DNA of 17,504 bases from Bacteroidales bacterium (GTDB lineage Bacteria; Bacteroidota; Bacteroidia; Bacteroidales; UBA7960): positions 1 through 17,504 of the forward strand of contig PWNY01000255.1 in the NCBI GenBank assembly GCA_003557805.1. Reading direction: 5' to 3'. The position numbers and the translations under genes are program-made. Shown piece after piece: positions 6,358-14,097 of this stretch. How positions within the stretch are numbered: the stretch's first letter is position 1; every line of letters begins with the position of its first letter. Under the pieces are notes generated by a model. It ran no database searches. It had not been told where the DNA came from and was given only the letters and a program-made list of their open reading frames with translations.

Positions 6358-9009
6358 ATGCCTGATGATAATATACAGGGAGGTTTGACACCTGGTCAGC
6401 CGGAAGGGTCTGCAGGGGAGGGACCGGAAGGTTCATCGCATGGAATTGCCAAGTCTGCGCGCCTGCAGGGTATGTACAGGGACTGGTTCCTGGATTATGC
6501 TTCATATGTGATACTAGAGAGGGCGGTACCTGACGTCCTGGACGGGCTGAAACCGGTCCAGCGCCGTATTCTGCACGCCATGAAGGAGCTTGATGACGGG
6601 CGGTACAACAAGGTCGCAAATATCATTGGACATACAATGAAGTACCATCCCCACGGGGATGCCTCTATTGGCGAGGCCCTGGTCCAACTGGGGCAGAAAG
6701 ACCTTCTGGTTGACACCCAGGGTAACTGGGGTAATATACTTACAGGCGACAGTTCGGCAGCTCCAAGGTATATTGAGGCCAGGCCTTCAAAATTTGCCCT
6801 GGAGGTTCTATACAACCCAAAAACCACCGTCTGGAAAACAAGCTACGACGGCAGGAACAAGGAACCATTGAAACTTCCTGTTAAGTTTCCCCTTCTTCTG
6901 GCACAGGGAGTTGAAGGTATTGCCGTGGGGCTTGCATCCAAGATATTGCCCCATAATTTCAATGAGCTGATAGATGCATCAATTGATTACCTTAAAGGCA
7001 GGGAACCCGATGTCCTGCCTGACTTCCCCTCCGGCGGCCTTGCAGATTTCTCAAAATACAATGAGGGCACAAGGGGTGGCAGGGTCCGTGTCCGGGCAAG
7101 GATAAACATACAGGATAAGAAGACCCTTGTTATCAGTGAGATTCCATTTGGAACCACCACCGCCAGTGTTATGGACAGCATAGTTGCCGCCAATGACAAG
7201 GGCAAGATCAAGATCAGGAAAATTGAGGACAATACGGCTGAAAATGTTGAGATAGTGGTGCACCTGGCACAGGGAATATCACCTGACCAGGCAATTGATG
7301 CATTGTACCTGTTCACCGACTGTGAGGTTAGCATCTCACCAAACTGCTGCGTGATAGATGACGGAAAACCACGGTTTTTAGGCGTTAATGAGGTTCTTCG
7401 TGTCTCCACGAACAATACCCTGGCACTGCTTAAAAAGGAACTTGAGATTGAGAGGGATGAACTGAAGGAGAAGTTGCTGTACGCAAGCCTGGAGAAAATA
7501 TTTATCGAGAACAGGATATACCGCGATATTGAATCCTGTGAAAGCTGGGAGGAGGTGATCGAAACCATCGACCTGGGGCTGGAACCATACAAGGCACAGT
7601 TTTACAGGGAGATAAACAGGGATGATATAATACACCTGACCGAGATTAAGATAAAGCGCATCTCCCGTTATGACACCTTCAAGGCCGACAGGGAGATGGT
7701 TGAACTTGAAAAACGGCTTGAGAAGGCAGAGCATCACCTTGCCAATTTAGTTGATTATACAATTGAATATTTCAGGAATATTAAAAAGAGATTCGGCAAG
7801 GGAAGGGAAAGGAAAACCGAGATCAGGTTCTTTGACAGCATTGATGCATCCAGGGTGGCGGTTGCCAATGAAAAGCTCTATGTTAACCGTACTGAGGGTT
7901 TCGCCGGAACCGCACTGAAAAAGGATGAATTTGTTTGTGAATGTTCCGACCTGGATGATATAATTGTATTCAGAGAGGATGGAAAGTACATGGTAACAAA
8001 GGTGACAGAAAAATCCTTTGTCGGAAAGAATATTATTCACCTGGGGGTATTTGAAAGGAACGACGAGAGAACAATATACAATGTTATATACAGGGACGGC
8101 CCTGGCGGGCCTGTATACATGAAACGTTTCCCGGTAAAGGGCGTGACCCGGGACAAGGAGTATGATCTTACCAGGGGGAAAAAAGATAGCAAGGTGCTTT
8201 ACTTCACCGCCAATCCCAACGGTGAGGCCGAAGTTGTTACTGTCTACCTCAGGCACAAGCCCCGTCTTAAGAAGACGGTCTTTGACATGGATTTCAGTGA
8301 GCTTGCCATAAAGGGCAGGGGGGCAGCCGGTAATATTCTTACAAAGCACCAGGTAAGAAGGATAGTGCTTAAGGATGAAGGTGTCTCCACCCTTGGAGCG
8401 ATAGGGGTGTGGTTTGACGATACTGTACTGAGGCTTAATTCCGAAAAGAGGGGAAAATACCTGGGAGACTTCAAGGGTGATGAGAAGATCCTGGCGGTAT
8501 ATTCATCGGGTAATTACCGGGTAATGAATTTCGATCTTTCGAACCATTTTGATGAGGCCCCGGGGATAATTCAGAAGCTACAGCCTGAAACTGTTATCAC
8601 TGCAGTATATTATGACGCTGCCAGGAAGGCACACTATGTGAAAAGGTTCAAACCCGAGGTGAACGGTAAGATAGCCGGTTTTATAGGAGATGAACCGGGT
8701 AACAGGCTTGTCCTGGTTACCACCGGTAAGGATCCAAAAATAGAGCTTAACTATGAGGAGTCGCCAAAAAGGCAGAAAACCAGGGAGGAGCTTGAAATAG
8801 CCGACTTTATAGGAGTTAAGAGCTACAAGGCAAGGGGGAAAAAACTCCCGGGCACGGGAATTAAGTCCATAAGCTTGATAGAAACGCCTCAGGTAGAGGA
8901 GGAAGAAGCAGATCCCCGCCGGGAAGAGGAGGCTGAGGAAAAAGAGACAAAAACCGAAGCGGGCCCTGGCAACAAGGAGATGCAGATAAGGCTCGACCTG
9001 GATATTTGA
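6358..9009 (+). CDS. parC: DNA topoisomerase IV subunit A
   Basis: This 883-residue type IIA topoisomerase subunit cleaves and rejoins DNA, together with ParE, to decatenate chromosomes. After a Gly/Pro/Glu-rich leader (about 1-30), the core begins at R-D-W-F-L-D-Y-A-S-Y-V-I. The quinolone-pocket region Y-H-P-H-G-D-A-S-I-G-E is at 96-106, and the catalytic tyrosine is Y138 in A-A-P-R-Y-I-E. A charged helical segment near 440-480 fits the coiled-coil gate. The C-terminal half resembles a beta-pinwheel, with a degenerate G-R-G-A-A-G-N element near 645. I do not see the GyrA-box motif QRRGGKG, which favours topoisomerase IV over gyrase. The last roughly 40 residues are a Glu-rich tail. parE is not adjacent within this window. 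The start codon is supported by the -7 element 28 nt upstream. The gene ends 8 nt from the convergent pepT. Confidence 0.93.
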   Translation: MPDDNIQGGLTPGQPEGSAGEGPEGSSHGIAKSARLQGMYRDWFLDYASYVILERAVPDVLDGLKPVQRRILHAMKELDDGRYNKVANIIGHTMKYHPHGDASIGEALVQLGQKDLLVDTQGNWGNILTGDSSAAPRYIEARPSKFALEVLYNPKTTVWKTSYDGRNKEPLKLPVKFPLLLAQGVEGIAVGLASKILPHNFNELIDASIDYLKGREPDVLPDFPSGGLADFSKYNEGTRGGRVRVRARINIQDKKTLVISEIPFGTTTASVMDSIVAANDKGKIKIRKIEDNTAENVEIVVHLAQGISPDQAIDALYLFTDCEVSISPNCCVIDDGKPRFLGVNEVLRVSTNNTLALLKKELEIERDELKEKLLYASLEKIFIENRIYRDIESCESWEEVIETIDLGLEPYKAQFYREINRDDIIHLTEIKIKRISRYDTFKADREMVELEKRLEKAEHHLANLVDYTIEYFRNIKKRFGKGRERKTEIRFFDSIDASRVAVANEKLYVNRTEGFAGTALKKDEFVCECSDLDDIIVFREDGKYMVTKVTEKSFVGKNIIHLGVFERNDERTIYNVIYRDGPGGPVYMKRFPVKGVTRDKEYDLTRGKKDSKVLYFTANPNGEAEVVTVYLRHKPRLKKTVFDMDFSELAIKGRGAAGNILTKHQVRRIVLKDEGVSTLGAIGVWFDDTVLRLNSEKRGKYLGDFKGDEKILAVYSSGNYRVMNFDLSNHFDEAPGIIQKLQPETVITAVYYDAARKAHYVKRFKPEVNGKIAGFIGDEPGNRLVLVTTGKDPKIELNYEESPKRQKTREELEIADFIGVKSYKARGKKLPGTGIKSISLIETPQVEEEEADPRREEEAEEKETKTEAGPGNKEMQIRLDLDI

Positions 9010-9017
9010 TGGCACTA

Positions 9018-10259
9018 TTAACCGGCTGCAAGTTCGGATATCTTAACTATTACTTCAGTGGCTTTAAGCATGCTCTCAACGGGAATAAACTCAAACCTGC
9101 CGTGGTAATTGTGCCCGCCGCAAAATATATTTGGGCAGGGTAGACCCATATGTGAAAGTCTTGCCCCGTCAGTGCCTCCCCTAATCGGGATGATAACCGG
9201 CCTGACACCAATTTGCTCCATTGCCTTTTTTGCCAGCTCCACCACATGCATTACCGGTATGATCCTTGAAACCATATTGTAATATTGGTCCCTGAGTTCA
9301 AGATGCAGCCCTCCGTGCTTTTCGTTCATTGCCCCCACGGCCCTCCTCAGCATTTCTTTCTTTTTATCGAACTCCCTGTTGCTGTGATCCCGGATGATAT
9401 ATTCCATTACTGCGGTTTCTACACCTGCCCTGAAGGAGTAAAGATGGAAGAAACCTTCGTAACCTTCTGTATGTTCGGGCCTTTCTCCGGCAGGGAGCAG
9501 CCCGTCAAGTTCCATTCCAACCCTGCAGGCATTGACCATTTTACCCCTGGCATCGCCCGGGTGTATGTTGCGTCCTGTTATTACAATTTTTGCGTAGGCT
9601 GCATTGAAATTCTCGTACTGAAGTTCGCCAATGCCTCCTCCGTCAACAGTGTATGCAAAATCTGCCCCGAAACCTTCCACATTGAAAAAATCCGCTCCCC
9701 TGCCTATTTCCTCGTCAGGGGTGAATGCCACCCTGATATTTGCCCTTGGCAGCCGGGGGTTGTCGGTTAAAAACTTAAGTGCCGCCATTATCTCTGCTAT
9801 ACCAGCCTTATTATCGGCGCCAAGCAGGCTTGTCCCGTCAGAGCTTATAATGCTCTGGCCCCTGTATTTTTTTAGCACCGGAAAATCCCTGTTGCTCATT
9901 ACAATATTCTTCTCTTTGTTGAGTACCAGGTCACCTCCCCTGTAATCTTTATGAATAACCGCCTTTATATTGTTGCCGCTTACCTCGGGGCTGGTGTCCA
10001 GGTGAGCGATAAATCCTATGACCGGCACATTTTTGCCAGTATTTGAAGGCAGCCCTGCCATTACATAGGAATTACCGTCAACCTCAACATCCTCCAGGCC
10101 CATGCCGGTAAGTTCGTCTGCCAGCTGGCGGGCCAGAACCGCCTGGCCGCGGGAGCTTGGTGTGTCCGAAAATGATGGGTCGCTGCCGGTATCTATTGAG
10201 ATGTAGTTCAGGAACCTTTCAAGCAGGAAACTGCTGTCAATATTGTAGTGTTTTTTCAT
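9018..10259 (-). CDS. pepT: Peptidase T (tripeptide aminopeptidase, M20B)
   Basis: The 413-residue protein is the usual PepT length and carries the full set of di-zinc residues: H86 and D88 in A-H-L-D-T-S, D149 in L-G-A-D-N-K-A-G, the E183/E184 pair in T-P-D-E-E-I-G, D206 in Y-T-V-D-G-G, and H386 in N-Y-H-G. PepT removes the N-terminal residue from tripeptides in the cytoplasm. The start codon lies 1 nt after the pgeF stop (TAA-A-ATG on the minus strand), so it is probably translationally coupled and transcribed from the pgeF promoter. Its stop is 8 nt from the convergent parC stop, with no room for a separate terminator between them. Confidence 0.96.
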   Translation of the reverse strand: MKKHYNIDSSFLLERFLNYISIDTGSDPSFSDTPSSRGQAVLARQLADELTGMGLEDVEVDGNSYVMAGLPSNTGKNVPVIGFIAHLDTSPEVSGNNIKAVIHKDYRGGDLVLNKEKNIVMSNRDFPVLKKYRGQSIISSDGTSLLGADNKAGIAEIMAALKFLTDNPRLPRANIRVAFTPDEEIGRGADFFNVEGFGADFAYTVDGGGIGELQYENFNAAYAKIVITGRNIHPGDARGKMVNACRVGMELDGLLPAGERPEHTEGYEGFFHLYSFRAGVETAVMEYIIRDHSNREFDKKKEMLRRAVGAMNEKHGGLHLELRDQYYNMVSRIIPVMHVVELAKKAMEQIGVRPVIIPIRGGTDGARLSHMGLPCPNIFCGGHNYHGRFEFIPVESMLKATEVIVKISELAAG

Positions 10260-10260
10260 T

Positions 10261-11085
10261 TTATAAGCGCCTCTTTTTAAGCATGATCCCTGCCATGAAG
10301 CGCCCGGTCATCCCGTTGTGCTTCCGGTGTGAATAGAACATACCGGAGTTGCATTGCGTGCAAATACCCGGCAGTTCAATGTTATCCCCCTTTAGCCCGG
10401 AGTCTTTAAGCTGCCTTACATTTGCTTCCCACTGGTCAAAAATGAAACGGCCTTCCCGCCCTGTCTCCCTGATTATTCCCTTTAAAGACCCAAGTGCAGA
10501 GCCTGCTTCCCTAACCACTTCGTTGCCAACCTCGTAACAGCAGGGTCCGTTTGACGGACCGAGGCATGCTATGATATTCTCGGGCCTGGATCCATAGTTG
10601 TAAACCATTTTGTAAACTGTTTCTCCGGCGATTTTCCTGACAGTACCCTTCCATCCTGCATGTACCGATGCTATAACCCTGAAAACAGGGTCGTAGAGGA
10701 GAATTGGCACGCAGTCGGCAACCTGCACCCCGAGGCAGATGTTTGGCACATTTGTGACCAATGCGTCGGTGTTGGTCAGAGCGGTCTCCTTTTCCAGTGC
10801 ACCACGGCCTCTTCCGGAGTCGTTCACAATGGCAACGTTTGAAGTGTGGCACTGATTTGCGAAGGTGCAGTTCATAAGATCGATACCAAGGGCCTCTGTA
10901 AGCATCCTCCTGTTCTGAAGCACCCTGAAGTTGTCATCTCCGACATGGAAACCTGTGTTAAGGCCGGAGAAACAATCGTTACTGATGCCGCCCTTCCTTG
11001 TTGATACAAAATGGAGCACTTCATCAAATTCCTCCAGCTTGTCGAACTTGTATATTATTATATTATCCAGGCTGTATTCCTTCAT
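10261..11085 (-). CDS. pgeF: Peptidoglycan editing factor PgeF (YfiH/DUF152, multicopper-oxidase-like laccase fold)
   Basis: With the ATG at 11085-11083 the protein has 274 residues, the normal family length. The conserved His-Cys-His metal/active site is present: H80 in N-Q-C-H-T-S-N, C125 in V-A-D-C-V-P and H142 in V-H-A-G-W-K-G-T. G-P-S-N-G-P-C-C-Y-E-V (177-187) and the C-terminal S-H-R-K-H-N-G-M-T-G-R (252-262) also match the family. In E. coli, YfiH/PgeF removes wrongly incorporated amino acids (L-Ser for L-Ala) from peptidoglycan precursors. An in-frame ATG at 11229 would add 48 non-conserved residues, overlap the hemW start and lie upstream of the -7 element at 11110-11117, so I reject it. 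It is the first gene of a pgeF-pepT unit, divergent from hemW. Confidence 0.93.
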   Translation of the reverse strand: MKEYSLDNIIIYKFDKLEEFDEVLHFVSTRKGGISNDCFSGLNTGFHVGDDNFRVLQNRRMLTEALGIDLMNCTFANQCHTSNVAIVNDSGRGRGALEKETALTNTDALVTNVPNICLGVQVADCVPILLYDPVFRVIASVHAGWKGTVRKIAGETVYKMVYNYGSRPENIIACLGPSNGPCCYEVGNEVVREAGSALGSLKGIIRETGREGRFIFDQWEANVRQLKDSGLKGDNIELPGICTQCNSGMFYSHRKHNGMTGRFMAGIMLKKRRL

Positions 11086-11109
11086 ACCGGATTGTCTTGG
11101 GTGGTCTAT

Positions 11110-11117
11110 CAAAAATA
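11110..11117 (-). promoter_or_regulatory. Putative -7 element for pgeF-pepT
   Basis: The minus strand reads TATTTTTG, a full match to TAnnTTTG, 24 nt upstream of the chosen pgeF ATG. It argues for the 11085 start over the longer ORF. No good -33 element is visible. Confidence 0.45.
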
Positions 11118-11186
11118 TAAAAAATAACGCATCATTCCTATGCCAGTGATCCCTGCCGGTAACCCGATAATTACGTATATTGTGTG

Positions 11187-11194
11187 TAAATTTG
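11187..11194 (+). promoter_or_regulatory. Putative -7 element for hemW
   Basis: TAAATTTG matches TAnnTTTG, 18 nt upstream of the ATG at 11213. The predicted leader is only about 10-12 nt. A TTG start at 11180 would lie upstream of this element, which disfavours it. Confidence 0.45.
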
Positions 11195-11212
11195 AAATTT
11201 GGATTGGCTGAT

Positions 11213-12343
11213 ATGGCGGGAATATACATTCATATACCATTTTGCAGGCAGGCCTGCCATTATTGCAACTTTCACTTCTCCGTTTCCATGAGAAACAGAC
11301 CTGCCTTCATTGATGCCCTGGTCAGGGAGATAGAACTGCGTTCGGACTACTTTAAGGGAAAAGCCGTTGAAACACTTTATATTGGCGGAGGCACCCCATC
11401 GGTGCTGGGCATATCAGAGCTGATAAAGATCTTTTCGGCACTGGGCAAATGTTTTGAACTTGAAAAGCTAAAGGAGTTCACCCTGGAGGCCAATCCTGAC
11501 GATCTTACCTCAGAAAAGCTAATGTCACTCAGGCAGCTCCCGGTCAACAGGCTCAGCATCGGAGTACAGAGCTTTCACCATTCAGACCTCAGGTATATGA
11601 ACCGTATACATTCACCTGTGCAGGCCTGCGAAAGCATTGCCAATGCCCGTAAGGCAGGTTTTGACAATATAAGCGCAGACCTAATATACGGTACACCGGG
11701 TATGACCAACCGTATGTGGGAGGAAAACATAATGCAGCTTATTGAGTTTGGGGTTCCCCACATATCGGCATATGCGCTTACTGTTGAAAAGAAAACTTCA
11801 CTGGAATACTTCATCCGAAAGGGCAGGGCTGATGATGTAAGCGAAGAGCAATGTGCAGAGCAGTTTGATATTTTGTGCAGGCTTTGTGAAACTCATGGTT
11901 ACGAGCATTATGAAATATCAAATTTCTGTATCCCGGGGAAATACTCATTGCACAATTTGTCTTACTGGACCGGCAAGGAGTACCTCGGGTTGGGGCCTTC
12001 GGCACACAGTTACAGCAATGGAAGAAGGTGCTGGAATGTGTCAAACACATCCAGCTATATTGAATCCCTGGAGCATGACATGCTGCCCTTAGAGTGCGAG
12101 GAGTTAAGCCCCGTTCAGTCATTTAATGAGTACGTGATGACATCATTGCGCACAGCGCGCGGCTGTGACCTGGGCCATGTCAGGAAAGAGTGGGGGGAAC
12201 AGATGCTTGCCGGCCTTGAAAAAAGGGCAGTAAAATATATCGAAAGATCCCTGCTCACAAGGGAGGATTCTCACCTGCTAATAACCCGGCAGGGGAAATT
12301 CCTCGCCGACGGAATAGCCGCTGACCTCTTCAGTGATAGCTGA
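11213..12343 (+). CDS. hemW: HemW, radical SAM heme chaperone (HemN-like)
   Basis: With the ATG at 11213 the product has 376 residues, typical of HemW. The radical SAM cluster motif CxxxCxxC is C11-C15-C18 and is followed by N-F rather than the extra cysteine of true HemN, and the longer HemN N-terminus is absent. G-G-G-T-P-S (58-63) fits the SAM-binding loop, I-G-V-Q-S-F is at 116-121, and the HemW-type HNxxYW motif is at 247-252. A HemN C-terminal-like domain follows. HemW binds heme and a 4Fe-4S cluster and passes heme to target proteins; it is often misannotated as oxygen-independent coproporphyrinogen oxidase. It is divergent from pgeF (127 nt) and convergent with xerD (25 nt). Confidence 0.93.
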   Translation: MAGIYIHIPFCRQACHYCNFHFSVSMRNRPAFIDALVREIELRSDYFKGKAVETLYIGGGTPSVLGISELIKIFSALGKCFELEKLKEFTLEANPDDLTSEKLMSLRQLPVNRLSIGVQSFHHSDLRYMNRIHSPVQACESIANARKAGFDNISADLIYGTPGMTNRMWEENIMQLIEFGVPHISAYALTVEKKTSLEYFIRKGRADDVSEEQCAEQFDILCRLCETHGYEHYEISNFCIPGKYSLHNLSYWTGKEYLGLGPSAHSYSNGRRCWNVSNTSSYIESLEHDMLPLECEELSPVQSFNEYVMTSLRTARGCDLGHVRKEWGEQMLAGLEKRAVKYIERSLLTREDSHLLITRQGKFLADGIAADLFSDS

Positions 12344-12368
12344 ACTTAATGCTCTTAGGTCTTTTCTT
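12323..12368 (+). terminator. Weak candidate terminator hairpin at the hemW 3' end
   Basis: GACCT (12323-12327) pairs with AGGTC (12357-12361). Inside it TTCAG (12329-12333) pairs with CTGAA (12340-12344). A T-rich run (ttttcttt) follows on the plus strand and reaches into the xerD 3' end. The stem is broken and partly inside hemW, so it is only a possible terminator. Confidence 0.28.
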
Positions 12369-13274
12369 TCAGTTTCTTTTTGATGCCCTTGGATGAAATG
12401 ATACCAGGTTTTCCCTGAGGTATTCCCGGCTCAGGTGGGTGTAAATTTCAGTGGTGGTTATGGATTCATGTCCCAGCATATCCTGCACTGCCCTGAGGTC
12501 TGCACCTCCCTCTACAAGGTGTGTTGCAAAACTGTGCCTGAGGGTATGGGGACTTACCTTCTTGCTGATGCCGGCATCGTTGCATGCCTTTTTAACAATG
12601 TTGAACACCATCACCCGGCTGATAGCCCTTCCCCGCCTGTTAAGGAAAACAATATCCTCGAACCCCTTCACCGGTGGAGTCTGCATCCTGGAGTTCCCAA
12701 TATAGTATCTTAAATGTTTCATTGCCTCGCTGCCGACAGGAACCAGCCTTTGCTTCATCCCCTTACCGCTCACCCTTATAAACTCCTCCGCTGTGTTCAG
12801 GTCGGATATCTTGAGCCCGGTCAGCTCGGAAACCCTTATGCCACATCCATAGAGTGTTTCAATTATTGCCCTGTTACGCTGCGCCAGGGGGGCGCTCATA
12901 TCGATTGCGGCTATTACACTCTCAACTTCTGCAATAGTCAATACCCCGGGAAGTTTTTTGCCTGTTTTTGGCAGGTCAAGCATGGATGCGGGGTCACTGT
13001 CCACAACACCCTCGATCAGAAGGTACCTGAAGAAGGCCCGTACACCTGATATTATCCTTGCCTGGGACCTTTCTCCAAGCCCTGCACTGTGCAGATTATG
13101 TATAAATTCATTAAGATCCTGCTGGTCTGTTTCTGACAGCTTTTTGTTTTTACCACTGAGGAATTTCGCCAGCTTTTCAATATCGGAGGCATAGGCAGCA
13201 ACAGAGTTTTCGGAAAGAGACCTTTCCAGCCTCAGGTGATCGGTAAAGCCCCTTATCCAGGATCTTAAGTTCAT
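12369..13274 (-). CDS. xerD: Tyrosine recombinase XerD (chromosome dimer resolution)
   Basis: This 301-residue tyrosine recombinase has an N-terminal SAM-like core-binding domain (about 4-90) and a catalytic domain with all key residues: R147 (Y-G-C-G-I-R-V-S-E), K171 (S-G-K-G), H243 and R246 (H-T-L-R-H), H269 (L-G-H) and the nucleophile Y278 (E-I-Y-T-H). Length and motifs fit XerD/XerC, which resolve chromosome dimers at dif near the replication terminus, rather than a phage integrase. No phage genes, tRNA or attachment sites are nearby. The XerD versus XerC call rests on overall resemblance and could be wrong. A one-mismatch -7 element (TAATTCTG, minus strand, 13318-13311) lies 36 nt upstream. 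The gene converges on hemW. Confidence 0.9.
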   Translation of the reverse strand: MNLRSWIRGFTDHLRLERSLSENSVAAYASDIEKLAKFLSGKNKKLSETDQQDLNEFIHNLHSAGLGERSQARIISGVRAFFRYLLIEGVVDSDPASMLDLPKTGKKLPGVLTIAEVESVIAAIDMSAPLAQRNRAIIETLYGCGIRVSELTGLKISDLNTAEEFIRVSGKGMKQRLVPVGSEAMKHLRYYIGNSRMQTPPVKGFEDIVFLNRRGRAISRVMVFNIVKKACNDAGISKKVSPHTLRHSFATHLVEGGADLRAVQDMLGHESITTTEIYTHLSREYLRENLVSFHPRASKRN

Positions 13275-13372
13275 TCATTCGTTTTTGACGGAATCCTGTC
13301 CGGATTATTACAGAATTATCGCTGAAGTTAACTGATCTTTGTGGAATATTAACCAGACCAGGCTAATTTTTT

Positions 13373-13380
13373 TATTTTTG
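13373..13380 (+). promoter_or_regulatory. Putative -7 element for the Yip1-like gene
   Basis: TATTTTTG matches TAnnTTTG, 53 nt upstream of the ATG at 13434. A TTTG at 13338-13341 is too far (31 nt) to be a standard -33 partner. Confidence 0.4.
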
Positions 13381-13433
13381 GGAAAACCCGTGAGTTTTTA
13401 CCTTAAACAAAACCACTAATTCCACTAACTGCA

Positions 13434-14006
13434 ATGAATTTTCTTAAAACGTTCATAGAAATACTTTTCAGCCCGGTAAACTTTTACCGGAAACTTTATA
13501 CAAAAATGCCCGGCCTGAGAGAGTGGATTCTTATCTACGGATTGCCGCTGATGGTTGCAGGGGCAGCCGGCCGGATGGTCAGGGTTCTCAACCGCGTTGC
13601 CATTGAACAGGGCTCACTTTTGAGACCATGGCAGATGCTGCTGGTTTTCCTGGTCAGCCTTGCAGGTTTTTTTGTATCTGTAGTTGCAGGCGGCTACCTG
13701 CTGTCCAGGCTCTCAGGGGCATTTGGCGGCAGGGAGGATGCCGGGGGAGGGATAATCCTTTGCGTAACGGCATATACCCCTTTTATGATATCCCAGCTGC
13801 TCGGTGCGATACACCCACTTATGGGGCCTGTGATCTTCCTCGGGATTGTATACACTCTATTTTTGTTCTCAAAGGGTACTGGCTATATTCTTGCTACCCC
13901 GGCCCAAAGGATTACCGGTTTTACCCTGATGGCCTTCTTTATACTGTTTGGCATATCCCATCTTTTTATTTTCCTGATCTCCTCAATGTTTTCATTTACA
14001 GCATGA
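13434..14006 (+). CDS. Yip1-family integral membrane protein
   Basis: This 190-residue hydrophobic protein has about five predicted membrane segments (roughly 31-48, 68-90, 106-124, 129-148 and 162-184) and a short amphipathic N-terminus containing S-P-V-N-F-Y-R-K. The arrangement, and the Y-T-P-F-M-I segment at the start of a helix, resemble bacterial Yip1-domain (DUF1282-like) proteins. Those are inner-membrane proteins of unknown function. There are no charged catalytic motifs. It lies 91 nt upstream of the M23 peptidase on the same strand, but that gene has its own promoter candidate, so an operon is not certain. The family call rests on recall of the fold pattern and is moderately secure. 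Confidence 0.75.
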   Translation: MNFLKTFIEILFSPVNFYRKLYTKMPGLREWILIYGLPLMVAGAAGRMVRVLNRVAIEQGSLLRPWQMLLVFLVSLAGFFVSVVAGGYLLSRLSGAFGGREDAGGGIILCVTAYTPFMISQLLGAIHPLMGPVIFLGIVYTLFLFSKGTGYILATPAQRITGFTLMAFFILFGISHLFIFLISSMFSFTA

Positions 14007-14012
14007 TCTTTA

Positions 14013-14036
14013 TCCGGGTTTATCTGCAGCCCCGGA
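14013..14036 (+). terminator. Candidate hairpin after the Yip1-like gene
   Basis: TCCGGG (14013-14018) and CCCGGA (14031-14036) form a perfect 6-bp GC-rich inverted repeat with a 12-nt loop, starting 7 nt after the stop codon. No U-tract follows, so it would be a poor intrinsic terminator. It may attenuate transcription or protect the 3' end. Confidence 0.3.
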
Positions 14037-14065
14037 ATTACTGCAGTTTATATGGGAAAATAGGA

Positions 14066-14073
14066 TATTTTTG
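14066..14073 (+). promoter_or_regulatory. Putative -7 element for the M23 peptidase gene
   Basis: TATTTTTG matches TAnnTTTG, 24 nt upstream of the ATG at 14098. An alternative TTG start at 14071 falls inside this element, which supports 14098 as the start. Confidence 0.45.
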
Positions 14074-14097
14074 CAACAATATAAATGGTCCGGGAAT

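Noticed and set aside
6987..8349. Two minus-strand open frames of about 200 codons each (6987-7592 and 7747-8349)
   Set aside because: They lie wholly within parC on the opposite strand, show no family motif and have no promoter or intergenic space.
11086..11229. N-terminal extension of PgeF from an ATG at 11229
   Set aside because: The extra 48 residues are not part of the conserved family, overlap the hemW start and would require translation upstream of the -7 element at 11110-11117.
12369..13274. Tyrosine recombinase as a sign of an integrated element
   Set aside because: Length and motifs fit housekeeping Xer; there is no tRNA, att-like repeat, phage or conjugation gene nearby.
14071..14097. 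TTG start for the M23 peptidase (and similarly TTG 11180 for hemW)
   Set aside because: The 14071 TTG falls inside the -7 element, and the 11180 TTG lies upstream of one; the downstream ATGs give normal N-termini (signal anchor; M-A-G-I-Y-I-H-I-P-F-C).
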